This document shows positions 8,751 through 18,519 of a stretch of DNA of 64,000 nucleotides, one piece after another. This DNA comes from Pseudoips prasinana (taxonomy: Eukaryota; Arthropoda; Insecta; Lepidoptera; Nolidae), in the NCBI GenBank assembly GCA_951640165.1, contig OX621234.1:2857001-2921000 (forward strand), given 5' to 3'. The stretch's first letter is position 1, and each line of letters begins with the position of its first letter. Below the pieces are notes generated by a model. It worked only from the letters and a program-made list of their open reading frames with translations, did not search any database and was not told the DNA's origin. The position numbers and the translations under genes are program-made.

Positions 8751-9670
8751 TAGATCATGGACATCATATAATCCGAACACTAAACCTCCACTAAAGATCT
8801 CCACAATTGCTGTTCTTAATGAAATATGCACCTAATGAAAATGATTTTTTATCATTCTACATTCACGTAGACTAAAAAAGCGCTTGTAAATAGTCAGAAC
8901 ATGTTTTTACGGCGACAACGAACCGCAAGACGCAGCATGGGCAGGCCCCCTACAAGATGGACAAGATTGTGCGGGTCGCTGGAAATCGCTGGATGCGGTT
9001 AGCGCAAGACCAGCAATTGTGGAGATCTTTGGGGGAGGCCTTTGTCCAGCAGTGGACGTCTTTCGGCTGATATGATGATGACAGACAGGTATTTAGATAT
9101 AAGATAAAAATAAACTTATCACGAAATCACGTAATCGGTGTAGACTCTCAAAGTTTACCCTGACAGTTAAGATCCCTGTTCTGTGTTGTAGTCGGAAGCA
9201 GCAATCATGACTGACTCGTACAGTACGGCTTTTAAAGACCATTGTTCCACTTAAGATAAAGCATAAATATAAAGATAATTATGATAACTTGTTCCAATAT
9301 TGTAAAGTGATTAATGTATTCGACAAATAAAAAATGGCTGTTGTACCCGAAAACATTGAACATTATTGTAAATTAGAATTAAACATTAGACCAAGATATC
9401 TCCGAAATTTGTCATATATAGCAATGTTCAAATTACCAAAATATAATAATGATTACGGAAAAAGGGCCACGATGTGCACCTTGGCCCAAGTACTAAATAG
9501 TCTGCCAAAACCATTAGTTAGCCAGATAATAAAAAAAATAAAAATAGAACAACTAAAAAACTTATTAAAAAAATACTTCATCAGTGATAAGTACGAAGGC
9601 GATGCATGTCGGGGCCACTCACTATAATCATGACACCTTCCTTAGCGCTACTTCATGCTGCTCTGGGACT
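8751..9670. repeat. 920-bp direct duplication, copy 2
   Basis: The partner of 6111-7030. At its right edge the LINE continues into its natural 3' UTR and poly(A)-like tail (to about 9777), so this side is the undisturbed junction. At its left edge it joins the 7031-8750 segment. Confidence 0.9.
8901..9081 (+). mobile_element. RTE-type LINE 3' fragment (duplicate)
   Basis: This is the duplicate of 6261-6441, with the same reversed LINE D end fused in front (8860-8905). Confidence 0.75.
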
Positions 9671-9777
9671 ACAATATAATCTTTAAATGTAAGATTTCAG
9701 TAGACTTAATAATTGTACGCTGTTTTATGTAATTCATTTGAAATAAACAGTTTAAATTTAAATTTAATTTTTTTTTT
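9190..9777 (+). mobile_element. LINE 3' end with poly(A) tail (copy 2)
   Basis: The C-terminal relic is at 9334-9627. It ends with the same lysine-rich helix as copy 1; a T-to-A change creates TAA just before the ATG. Downstream comes a 3' UTR with GAAATAAACAG and then an A/T-rich tail of mostly T after TTTAAATTTAAA. This is the 3' end missing from copy 1. Confidence 0.55.
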
Positions 9778-9854
9778 ATCTGATCTATCAAACACGTCGG
9801 CTGCGACACAACCACAAACACGCCATCGAAGAAAATTTAATGTTCACTGGTGTC

Positions 9855-9915
9855 ACTAGGCGACTTGAACCACTCTGACACTAGGGCAACCACTGCCCAT
9901 ACGATAAGTAAATTA
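9855..9915 (+). mobile_element. 5S-derived SINE M, 3' fragment
   Basis: GGCGACTTGAACCACTCTGA, then CACTAGGGCAACCACTGCCC and ATACGATAAG match the 3' end of the fuller copy at 13550-13805. The 5S-like head is missing. Confidence 0.65.
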
Positions 9916-9934
9916 AGTTTTTGAAAATAAGACA

Positions 9935-10125
9935 ACGTAGATACGCTGCCGCACGTCATGGGTTCGATTCTCAACCGGGAAAAATATTTGTGTGCCTGAA
10001 CATGTCTGTTTGTCCTGAGTCTGGGTGTAAAATATTGATATAAGTATATATTTACAAAAAAAATGTATATGTAGTATATCAGTTATCTGGTTTCAATAGT
10101 ACAAGCTGTATTATTACAGTATAAT
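9935..10125 (+). mobile_element. SINE A, degenerate
   Basis: A partial tRNA-like head (GGGTTCGATTCTCAACCGGG) is followed by ATTTGTGTGCCTGAACATG and the CTGAGTCTGGGTGTAA body. The end breaks down into TATTATAG repeats after ACAAGCTGTATT. Confidence 0.7.
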
Positions 10126-10179
10126 ATATTATATAGTATAAATTATAGTATTATAGTATAATCATTAAACCTAAACATA

Positions 10180-10386
10180 ATCTCCTTGACAATAACTTAA
10201 TACAAGCTAGCTAAATATCACTACTATTATAAAATAAATTGTATAAATGACTTAACATTCCGTGTACCTAAATATCTGTAATATGCAACTAGAAATAATA
10301 ACTGTATTACTACAAACATGTTCTGACTATTTACAAGCGCTTTTCTAAAGTCTACGTGAATAAAAACCTTTTTTATTTTATTTTAT
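10180..10386 (+). mobile_element. LINE D 3' end
   Basis: About 200 bp, ending TGACTATTTACAAGCGCTTT and GTGAATAAAAACC with an ATTTT-rich tail. It starts near CCTTGACAATAACTTAATAC. Confidence 0.65.
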
Positions 10387-10388
10387 TT

Positions 10389-10458
10389 AGTACAAGCTTT
10401 GCTTAGTTTGGGATCAGATAGCCGTGTGTGAATAATGTCCCAGGATATTATTATTATT
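10389..10458 (+). mobile_element. SINE A, last 70 bp
   Basis: Only TAGTACAAGCTTTGCTTAG through AATAATGTCCCAGGATATT and an ATT tail is present, abutting the end of the preceding LINE D copy. Confidence 0.65.
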
Positions 10459-10704
10459 CAGCTAGGAGGGAACAAAATTATTTAAAGATACATACATTAA
10501 CATGACACTAAAACATAAGATGAAAGGCTGTCTTGCCCAAGCCTACACAAAATAATGTTAAAGGAAACAGTAATCCGCCGGAAGCGACTCGACTCAAAGT
10601 GGAGTTAAAATTGAGATAAACTTTTGAGTTAAACCTTTATAAGACTAGTTTTTGTGCCCGTCGTTATTTACGAACAAGGCATTTAAACTTTATATAAAAT
10701 TAAA

Positions 10705-11165
10705 TTAAAAAGGTTTTTATTCACGTACCTAGACTTTAAAAAAGCGCTTGTAAATAGTCAGAACAGGTTCGTAGTAATCTATAATTAATTTATAATTACT
10801 TCTAGGTACATATTGATATTTAGGTACACGGATTGTAGGAAATAATTTACAATAAGATTTATTTTATAACAGTAAAAGATATTTAACTAACATTAATTAA
10901 GTTATTGTCAAGGATCATGTGTAGGTTTAATTCTCAAAATTTTAAATTTTAGCTATAATTTTACTACATATTGTTTGAATGGTTCTGTCCATATTAAGGT
11001 ACTAATTAAATGTTATTATTATGGCGGACCTTGTGTTTATAACGACGGTCGCGCTTTAATGCTACCACCGGATCCAATGCGCCCCAACTGAGAAGACCCA
11101 GCGAAACAAACTCAGCGGGTGTATCTACTACTTTATTATCTTAAGTTTAGTTAACCGACATAGCC
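10705..11165 (-). mobile_element. LINE D, longest copy (about 460 bp)
   Basis: On the minus strand it starts near 11165 and includes TTGGGGCGCATTGGATCCGG, GGTAGCATTAAAGCGCGACC and GGTCCGCCATAATAATAAC. It runs to the end CACGTGAATAAAAACCTT... close to 10705. It gives the reference for the truncated copies at 3360, 10180, 18520, 29175, 31915, 50256 and 58730. No open frame was recognised, so it is probably LINE 3' UTR or a dependent retroposon. Confidence 0.65.
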
Positions 11166-11371
11166 GGAAGAATTACCATGCTGAAGTAGCAGTGGGCAGG
11201 GCACGGCGGTTAAGGCAGAAAGGTTCTTGAATGGCGACCACGAACCGGAAGACGCAGCGTGGGCGGCAATACACCGATGATCTTGTGAGGGTCGCTGGAT
11301 GCGGATAGCGCAAGACCGGCAATTGTGTAGATCTATAGGGGAGATCTCTGTCCAGCAGTGGCCTCTTTACA
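11166..11371 (+). mobile_element. RTE-type LINE 3' fragment, indel-ridden
   Basis: AATTACCATGCTGAAGTAGC through GGGGAGATCTCTGTCCAGCA. This is the K-W-Q-W-A-G-H to V-Q-Q-W region in several frames. The end is disrupted where repeat J begins. Confidence 0.65.
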
Positions 11372-11592
11372 TCATTCTGTCTCCCGCATTGCTCTGGAGG
11401 GAAGTGGAACTATTCATTTTCTAACTCCTCCTTTTTTCTGTTTCTGATTAAATTCGTTGCGGGATCCAAGACAGTTAAAGCGATTCCCCGGGACATGTCT
11501 GAGCTTCACCGCTCAGTGTCATTTCATTGTGTGCCACTGTTGATCCTGGCTTACAGGAGTTGCAGTGGTGGGTAAGAGGGAGGGACTGTCCA
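11372..11592 (+). mobile_element. Dispersed repeat J (about 220 bp, unclassified)
   Basis: Homologous copies: 22865-23005, 31023-31125 and 34660-34860 (reverse). Conserved words are GGATCCAAGACAG, CACCGCTCAGTGTCATTTC and GTTGATCCTGGCTTACAGGA, ending GTGGGTAAGAGGGAGGGAC. I see no terminal repeats or tail, so the class is open. The strand given is arbitrary. Confidence 0.55.
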
Positions 11593-11626
11593 GCAGTGGA
11601 CGTCTTTCGGCTGATATGATGATCTT
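11593..11626 (+). mobile_element. RTE LINE terminal 34 bp
   Basis: TGTCCAGCAGTGGACGTCTT through CTGATATGATGAT directly follows repeat J. It is probably the end of the RTE fragment split by J. Confidence 0.5.
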
Positions 11627-11644
11627 GGGTAGGTAATAACCCAA

Positions 11645-11745
11645 GATCCTCATCCGGCGCGGGACCGAGCCCGCGACACGAAGCGACGAGGCGACTGTCT
11701 TAGCCGCTGCGGCACACGTGCAGTCAAGTCAGTTGAAGTCCCTGG
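11645..11745 (-). mobile_element. SINE H head (tRNA-derived)
   Basis: The minus strand shows GCACGTGTGCCGCAGCGGCT (box A region GCAGCGGCTAAG) and GCGGGCTCGGTCCCGCGCC (box B region). The same head occurs at 15050-15194 and 36268-36440. The 3' body is lost here. Confidence 0.65.
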
Positions 11746-11839
11746 ATCAATAATAACGCATCATTAATAATTGATGCGAAGTTATAGAAGAGGGAGGTGA
11801 TTTAATAGTTTTGATGTGAAACATCTATAGCCGCACGTA

Positions 11840-11936
11840 AAACAGATTTCTGGCGTGGCGACGAATGCCGTGGCGACGCGTCGCTACGCTATACGATAGT
11901 AGTGTGTACGGTGTGGCGACGCGTCGCCATGCGCAA
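11840..11936. repeat. GC-rich palindromic tandem motif
   Basis: GTGGCGACGCGTCGCTACGC and GTGGCGACGCGTCGCCATGC are two copies of a palindrome centred on GCGACGCGTCGC, about 50 bp apart, preceded by a degenerate third (GCGTGGCGACGAATGCC). A MITE interior is possible. Confidence 0.4.
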
Positions 11937-12044
11937 TCGACTTTTTATTTTATCATTATGATATATTTAGTTCCTATCACTATATGTTATTTTCTGCATA
12001 TTACTTTTACAAAATAATGTCGATGTTTCACATCAGCCAGGCGT

Positions 12045-12232
12045 CCCGTGACGGCTCACATTTTTTTAATGATTACCCAATTAGTTACCCTTTGGCACCC
12101 AAAGGGTAAAACAGGACCCTATTACTAACATTTCGCTGTCTGTCTGTCCGTCTGTCACCAGGTTGTACGTGATAGTTAGATAGTTGAATTTTTAAAGCTG
12201 ATGTATTTCGGAACCCTAAACCGGAACCCTAA
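12045..12232 (-). mobile_element. MITE fragment of the GGGTTCCG family
   Basis: CCTTTGGCACCCAAAGGGTA, then a CTGTCTGTCCGTCTGTC tract and GGAACCCTAAA. The same layout appears in reverse at 12904-13205. Confidence 0.5.
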
Positions 12233-12331
12233 AAACGATGTCGTCGCTTATATGCCCCGACGCGTATCTTGCAAGTGTGTTGAAATATTTTAATCAATTG
12301 TTGTGTATAACTAGCCAGCTGGGTATTAATA

Positions 12332-12470
<139 letters not shown>

Positions 12471-12668
12471 CAAGACTACGCCTTATCAGCCCAGACAGGG
12501 CAAAAGAAGGTCAGCCAACCTTACACCTTCAGAAGTGGGTGAATATAGGTTTATGAACTCGTGTTCATAAACGATTAGAATTTTTATTTTAAATATTCGA
12601 ATAAAATTAATTTGATAAAATCCTGAAAACATACCCTATATTTTAAAAAAATAATATTAATCAGTTTA

Positions 12669-12850
12669 CTGTGCCTCTAGCACGAGTTCCTGCAGTTTAC
12701 TTACTCGATCACACGTACAGTTTCTCCCATACATTGAGCACCAGCGCCTCTTGCGGAAACTATTAAGAACTAAAACTCTGGTGCCCAATGTATGGCAACT
12801 GTACGTGTGATCAAGTAAGTAAACTGCAGAAACTCGTGCTAGAGGCACAG
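12669..12850. mobile_element. Foldback element or inverted duplication, about 80-bp arms
   Basis: Left arm from 12669 (CTGTGCCTCTAGCACGAGTT) mirrors the right arm ending 12850 (AACTCGTGCTAGAGGCACAG). The arms match over nearly their full length with a few substitutions and a one-base indel near 12725. The loop is roughly 25 bp. It could be a MITE or a fold-back mutation. Confidence 0.7.
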
Positions 12851-12903
12851 ATAACGAATAGTTCAAAAATATTTACGAAGAGACCAGCGAAGTGTGAGTT
12901 AAC

Positions 12904-13205
12904 TCGAGCACGAAGGGTTCCGTACCATTATTTTGTATTATTATTATATTTGGGAAAACAACTTAGGGCAATATTGAGAAAAAACGCCAATAATATAACG
13001 TTTGTTGTATGGGAGTCCCCTTAGATATGTATTTTATTCTGGGTTTAGTAAGTGTTATTATAGCGGCAACAGAAATACATCATCTAATTTCAACTATCTA
13101 GCTGTCACGGTTTATGAGATACAGCCTCGTAACAGACAGACGGACAGCGTATTTGTAATAGTGTTCCCGTATTATCATTTGCGTACGGAACCAAAAACTA
13201 AGGTT
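12904..13205 (+). mobile_element. MITE of the GGGTTCCG family
   Basis: Starts CGAGCACGAAGGGTTCCGTA and ends with AACAGACAGACGGACAGCG, a GTGTTCCCGT step and CGTACGGAACC. Opposed TTCCGTAC/GTACGGAA ends and an internal (GACA)n-like tract are shared with family Q. Confidence 0.5.
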
Positions 13206-13439
13206 CAATTGAAGTAGGTTAGAAATAAATAAGGTAATGCTTATTATTCTGCGTTCAAATAGGGTTCGTTCAATTTACATACCTACATAATTTAGAAGAA
13301 TAAAGTGAATCGTCAAATATGTCTAGTTAACATGTACTGAGATTTTAACTCAAAGTTTCTAAGAAATAACCTCATCATTTCTATTTCATAGCAATAATCA
13401 CATTGGAAAGTGGGGAAATCATAAATTTAGTCGTAAAAC

Positions 13440-13500
13440 AGGGATCGAACTGGTAAGTTCTACCAATCTGCGATTACTAACGATCCACTGCCCGCATAGT
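13440..13500 (-). other. tRNA-like remnant
   Basis: The minus strand has a T-loop-like CCAGTTCGATCCC, but I cannot fold the rest into a cloverleaf. It may be a SINE head relic. Confidence 0.25.
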
Positions 13501-13549
13501 GATTAATATGTAGTATTGTATAATATGTCATCATCATCACACAGAGGCG

Positions 13550-13805
13550 CTCATAGCTAGATAGATGCTCTCACCGGTCCGTGGGTGATCGGCGAGGTTA
13601 AGCAACTAGGCTCGCGGTCAGTTCATAGATGGGTGACCGCCAAAGTGGTTTAATTCCTGAACGTCTCCGTGCTTCGGAGGACACGATAAGCTGTCGGTCA
13701 CAGTTGTAGTCATTAGACAACAGTCGTTAAGCCATGTCAGAGGCCTACTGGGCGGCTTGAACAACTCTGACACTAGGGTAACCACTGCCCATACGATAAG
13801 TAAGT
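13550..13805 (+). mobile_element. SINE M, 5S-rRNA-derived
   Basis: The head has two blocks that match the 3' half of 5S rRNA: GATCGGCGAGGTTAAGCAAC (13588 on) and GGTCAGTTCATAGATGGGTG followed by ACCGCC (13616 on). In 5S rRNA these include the internal polymerase III control region (box C). A core CTCCGTGCTTCGGAGGACAC and ATAAGCTGTCGGTC follows, resembling the core of SINE C. The 3' part is GGCGGCTTGAACAACTCTGA to CCCATACGATAAG. Other pieces: 9855, 30125, 30615, 52600. Confidence 0.7.
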
Positions 13806-14038
13806 ATCATCACAAACCTGTAATAACCCACAGCTGGACAAAATCCTCCCCAAGAATCATCTTGGAACGATATGCCATAATCGCCACGCTTGGCAGACGG
13901 GTTGAAGATCACAGTATGATGGTCACTGTTCACAGAAAAGCGCTGCTGCCCGTTCTGTGGTAGATATTCCCTCGTAACGATTTCTACGCCCCCCACGGGA
14001 TGAAATGGGGTGATGATATTCTTCGCCGTCACCACACA
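13806..14038 (-). mobile_element. Retroposon F
   Basis: Orientation minus; the tail lies at 13806 (reduced to ATCATCAC) and the 5' end near 14038 (CTGTGTGGTGACGGCG). It abuts the end of SINE M. Translation from about 14035 gives an open frame with N-I-I-T-P-F-H-P-V-G-G-V-E, also present in other F copies. Confidence 0.7.
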
Positions 14039-14309
14039 GCTAAATATATTAATGTAATTACGATTATCATTTTAATGGTTTTTATTACTTATATGTACAT
14101 TATATTTTTATATTACATGTAACGTAATTAACGCACACCCTCAAACACCCCAATTAGAATAATATGTTATAATCATAATACATACCTACACTGAATTTTT
14201 AATTTGACATGTATATGCATTGTTATTTACTAAATTAGTTTCTTGGAATAAAGTTCATTTTTCTTTATGTTGTATTGAATGATGGAATTTGTATGAATAC
14301 AAATAAAAC
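14039..14309. other. No recognisable feature
   Basis: AT-rich sequence without a coding signal or a match to the other families in the window. Confidence 0.3.
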
Positions 14310-14485
14310 TGCGATTTTAAAAGTCTTATTAAGTACTTTGACTTACGGTCCATTTCAATTTGTTTTGAATGTACAGGGTTATAATGACAATAATTTCCGT
14401 AGCTTTAATTATTTTCGGGATAAAAATTACCTTTATTAAAAATGATATAAATCAATTCAGTAAACGATTCTGAACAAACCTTTTT
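14310..14485 (+). repeat. Dispersed repeat P
   Basis: Matches 51785-51960 over about 175 bp (CCATTTCAATTTGTTTTGA, ACAGGGTTATAATG / ACAGGGTTAGTATG, CAGTAAACGATTCT). Two copies only, class unknown. Confidence 0.55.
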
Positions 14486-15049
14486 CAGGATGTGCGTTAA
14501 TTAAGTTACATGTTGTATATGCATGCTTAATCAGAATTTAATCATTTTAAATTTATCATGCTCGGTTATAATGGAAATATGTAGGAAACATGTACCTATT
14601 TCACTTTTATTTTATATTCACACACAATTATGTAAATTGCTCGTGAATAAATTGAATTGAGATCAATTTTCAAGCTTCCTTACGGAGGATTTTGGTAGCA
14701 TCAATCGGATTTGTTACAGGAACGACCGACATACTGCAGGGGCTTTTTAAAAAGTAATAAAGCTTTCTGTTGAGATGGCATGGTGCGACTAATAGATACC
14801 CAAGGTGTTGCAAGCGTCCATGAGTGACGCTCCCACTGATTTTCACGTGATCTTTCTTATTGAAACTTTCATTAAATTAATTTTAATTTAATTAATTTTA
14901 CTTTATTGCATAAATTATTGTCTGTATTAATAAACGCGGGGAGGATACTGAATTCTGTAACACAGGTTTATTCACCTAGCACGGGATCCAGGGACTTCAA
15001 CTAAAATCATACCATATTTATGTCAACCAAGATTGTTTAAAGAGAAAAT
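14486..15049. other. No gene; AT-rich with one K-like scrap
   Basis: Around 14805-14835 the words GGTGTTGCAAGCGTCCATGA resemble the 3' end of repeat K. The rest shows nothing I can name. Confidence 0.3.
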
Positions 15050-15194
15050 TAGGGAATATAATCCCTGTATCGCGGGGTAGTTCACAAATATTTAATATAC
15101 GGACACAAATTACATGAGTTTCGGAACCACTATTTATGGGTCACACAAATAGTTGTTCGGCGCGGGACTCGAACCCGCGACACGAAGCGGCGAC
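15050..15194 (-). mobile_element. SINE H
   Basis: The minus strand carries box B-like GGGTTCGAGTCCCGCGCCG near 15165, then ACTATTTGTGTGACCC, GTGTCCGTATATTAAATATT and CCCCGCGATACAGGGATTAT. The box A side was lost where LINE X joins at about 15195. Confidence 0.7.
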
Positions 15195-15196
15195 CC

Positions 15197-16160
15197 ATTA
15201 TTATTATTTATTAAATTAAAGGCCAACAAGGACCAATTATAAAAATACACTAATACAATACAATACTTAAAATAACATACAGAACAATTACATTACAATA
15301 CAGCAAAACAATCATAACAATATTTCGACATTATCCCGTACATGTACCATGTCACAGTGATACATGTATTGGCAGCCGAATCGCTGGGCGAAGGCGCTCT
15401 GGATACTGTTTGGGCTGACCCGCACCCTGCGCACCAGGGATGTGCACCGCTTGCGCATTGTGGTATAAAAACAATCCACACGCGCTTCGGCGAACATCCC
15501 TGAAGCGCTACAGAAGCGAGGCAGCCCCAACAACACCCTGAATGCATTATTGTATTAGACGCGTAGAGCGCCGTACTGCTTTTGCGTATAATTCACCCAC
15601 AGACCGCTCGTGTAGAAGGACGTGCAAAATGCCCTGAACAGGGTGATCTTGACGTCTCTTGAACAGCGAGCAAATCTGCGTGCTATCATATTTGCACGAA
15701 CAAACAACGCTCTACGCTCCCTTTCTGTGTCATTATCGTCTTTCAGATCCGGGGTTATCAAGTGCCCAAGGTATTTAAACTATTCAACCCTACTCAGGGG
15801 TTGGCCATTCAGTCTTACTTTAGGGGTTTGACTTAGGGACCTTCCCCGGACCTGAAAGACCATCCACTCACTCGTATTTACGTTGTACCCGTGTTGTCCA
15901 GCATATTTAGCGCAAATGTCGAGCAGCTGTGACAGTACCTATAGAAGCACTGAGCAACACCATGTCGTCTGCGAAGCTAATATTATTAAGGCAGACTCCA
16001 TCAATATGACAGCCGACATGTGTGCCGCTGAGCTCCTCCACAAGCGCATTTACATACAGGTTAAAAAGTTTAGGCGATGACAGCCCCCCTGTTTCACGCC
16101 GCGCTCCAACCTGTATTGTGTCGAATATGCCCCTGACCACCGAACAACGTGATACAAACA
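15197..16160 (-). mobile_element. LINE X: reverse-transcriptase C-terminal half, frameshifted
   Basis: On the minus strand, from 16160 downward: G-V-K-Q-G-G in one frame, then L-S-S-P-K-L-F-N-L-Y-V-N-A-L-V-E-E-L in the next, and the catalytic F-A-D-D-M-V-L-L (15907-16100). This is the RT palm with the FADD active-site box. Downstream frames (15761-15555, then 15536-15312) give E-R-E-R-R-A-L-F-V-R-A-N-M, G-L-W-V-N-Y-T-Q-K and G-L-P-R-F-C-S-A-S. The 3' end lies at 15197 beside AATAATAATAA. The RT N-terminal half and endonuclease are missing. The GVKQGG-to-LSSP break needs one base in a G run. Clade not assigned. Confidence 0.8.
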
Positions 16161-16900
16161 AATTATGATATTTTCGTCACACTGTTCACAAAATCCTAAA
16201 CTGTTAGGTGCAATATATGTATTTTCAAAGTACTTAACCAATGTAATCTCGTTAAAATAGGGTGTACTTACCTCGAGCTAAAAAGCCGAACAATTTAATT
16301 TTCCTTTTAGGTTTCTGATCTGTAACAAAAGAGAATGGACTAATTAATTACGTTACAACGTGAACTGACTCAGTTCGCAGGTTGTTGTAGGCTTAAATAA
16401 AGGAAAGAAATGGCTTTATCTCTGTTCTACTTGATTGATTTTTAACTCCGGCGTAAAAACCCGTCGAAGTACGTAAAGGGGTCGTACGCGCGGGTTCCGT
16501 ATAACTAATATGTGTATACAAACCTGAACTCTAAACATTTTGTGCAATAGTACTTATTTTATCTACCTGATACCATATATGCCGCATCCACTTTGATATT
16601 TGTAAGTGCATCCGTGTTTGGCTAGCGATGATGTTGTTGTTTTGAATGAGTTTTATTTTATTATGTTTTTTAGATATTTACCTACTTCTAAATTTATTTA
16701 ATTGTTATATTGTATAAATTAAGTAAACAATAGCTCTGTATGCTCATAATTTTAATGTTTAGTTATGTATATTTTCTCAGTAAGTGAATTTATTGTAATT
16801 CTTATGAGAAATAAAGTACTTCTTAATCTAATATGTAGGCAGACGATCTGTACCATACTAGGTTACACCCAAAATTAGTATGGGAATCTAGCCTTGAATA
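16161..16900. other. No gene recognised; possible LINE 3' UTR
   Basis: The end GAGAAATAAAGTACTTCTTA near 16815 looks like a polyadenylation signal with 3' sequence, similar in layout to 37740-37760. No coding frame was recognised. Confidence 0.3.
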
Positions 16901-16904
16901 TTCT

Positions 16905-17145
16905 TTCTTTCTTATTTATTTATCAATTTGTTGCTAATGTAGTACTGGATGTTTAGCATTTTGCGTAGTGCTTTGTTCTGAAATCTTTGAAGGATTTCGA
17001 TGTTACTATTACTAGTAGTTCCCCATAATTGAATTTCATAGGTCCAAATCGGTTTTAGGATAGCTTTATATATTATTATTTTGCTTTCCATGGATAGTCT
17101 GGATTTTCCACCTGTTAGCCAGGAGTTGACTAATAGAAATCGTTA
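16905..17145 (-). mobile_element. Jockey-like LINE RT fragment
   Basis: The minus strand reads S-R-L-S-M-E-S-K-I-I-I-Y-K-A-I-L-K-P, then W-T-Y-E-I-Q-L-W-G-T-T-S, then I-L-Q-R-F-Q-N-K-A-L-R. The K-x-x-I-Y-K-x-I-L-K-P-I-W-T-Y-G-I-Q-L-W-G block is characteristic of the post-palm region of Jockey-clade reverse transcriptases. About 75 codons are readable. Confidence 0.85.
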
Positions 17146-17409
17146 GGTAAGGAAAAAGCTTTATGTGACTGTTTTCCCCTCCGACTATTATATACATATA
17201 AGAGTAGATGAACAATGTGCCCGGCAACATCAATATTCAAATCGGGCAGATTAGTTTTGCTAAAACATATACCTATTTATTTAATTTGCTTTGTCTTAAA
17301 TCACACGAGATCTTTAAAAAAAATATAAATCTACTCATCGAATTACCTTCAAAGTTCAATAAAGAGTGCCAAGAACTACGTCAGGGACCGAACTTTTTAT
17401 TGTGTTGCC

Positions 17410-17574
17410 ATAAAAGACATATTTTTTAACAGCGCCAATAGGATCGCAGACTTAAGTGTACGGTATTAATTTCAATATGGCACGTATTAATTAGGAACAC
17501 GTGCCATATTGAAATTAATACCGTACACTTAAGTCTGCGATCCTATTGGCGCTGTTAAAAAATATGTCTTTTAT
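17410..17574. repeat. Perfect 76-bp inverted repeat, 13-bp loop
   Basis: Positions 17410-17485 and 17499-17574 are exact reverse complements (76 of 76 by eye), separated by ATTAATTAGGAAC. The left arm overlaps the end of a 73-codon open frame with no recognisable family. Perfect identity implies recent origin. Confidence 0.95.
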
Positions 17575-17840
17575 ACAAGACTTATACAAGACGTTTTTTT
17601 ATTGTTTTGTGATGGAAAATGACTACCTATATTCCAGTAATAGTCTTTCCCTTTGATATACGGAACTCTAAAAAATAAACGTAATTCGGAATAGTCTTCA
17701 AACGAATAACACTCGCACTCCTAACTCTTTCTGTTTTATTATGTAAATTAACACAACATTATAATTACGTATATAATTAAACGGGTTACTTTAGGAGTTT
17801 CCTGAGAGAAAACAAAAACTCACAAGTTTTTTTGATATAG
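17575..17840. other. No recognisable feature
   Basis: AT-rich, no coding signal. Confidence 0.3.
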
Positions 17841-17844
17841 AGAT

Positions 17845-18160
17845 AATAATATTATAAAATCGTAGGAAAGTCAAAACTGTTCATTGAATATTTTTAAAAA
17901 GGATACTTGTGGTGTGATCTAATATCAATATTGAAGCCAAAAATGTAGTATTTAGAATTTTTGTCTGTGTGTCTGTTTGTCTGTATGTATGTCCGGGCTA
18001 TACTCAAAAAGTACTGCATGGATGTACTTCAAATTTTGCATGAATATTACTAAGAGGTTGGGTCAACATATAGGCTACATATTATCACGCTATCACCTAC
18101 GGGGAGGTGCTGTGATCATTTATAAAGTTTAACGCGCGTAAAACCACGGGGCACAGCTAG
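17845..18160 (+). mobile_element. Non-autonomous Helitron
   Basis: Same family as 113-425, ending AAAACCACGGGGCACAGCTAG before T. The canonical TC start is not clear. TATAGAGATAATAA occurs at 17836-17849 and again directly after the end at 18161-18174, which Helitrons do not normally make. Confidence 0.75.
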
Positions 18161-18224
18161 TATAGAGATAATAACATAAGTACAGTCAAGGACTTTAAAT
18201 GTTGGACTACCATATAATATTATC

Positions 18225-18345
18225 ACAATCATATTAAAATTGTTTCCTTTTATAGTCCTTTTAAACTTATTCGTAGACATTTCTCTGATATCAATGGGAA
18301 GTTTGTTATAGAAGCTTATACATTAAAGTTTATACCATATATTTT
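18225..18345 (-). mobile_element. LINE C-terminal scrap
   Basis: The minus strand reads F-Y-N-K-L-P-I-D-I-R-E-M-S and K-F-K-R-T-I-K-G-N. The x-Y-N-K-L-P-x-x-I-R-x...F-K layout marks the last residues of many insect LINE ORF2 proteins. Confidence 0.55.
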
Positions 18346-18519
18346 CACTAAGGTTTTGGTTTTATTTGAGGTTTTTATTTTCTCTTCCTAACGCTGTTTA
18401 ACCTAAAATAAATACTTAAACAGAACCGATCGAGCAAGTATTGTGTAAGCCTGCTAAATCATTTCAGTAAGTGGACCAAATCTCATGTAGGTATATGCCC
18501 CACTGATTATGTTGAAAGT

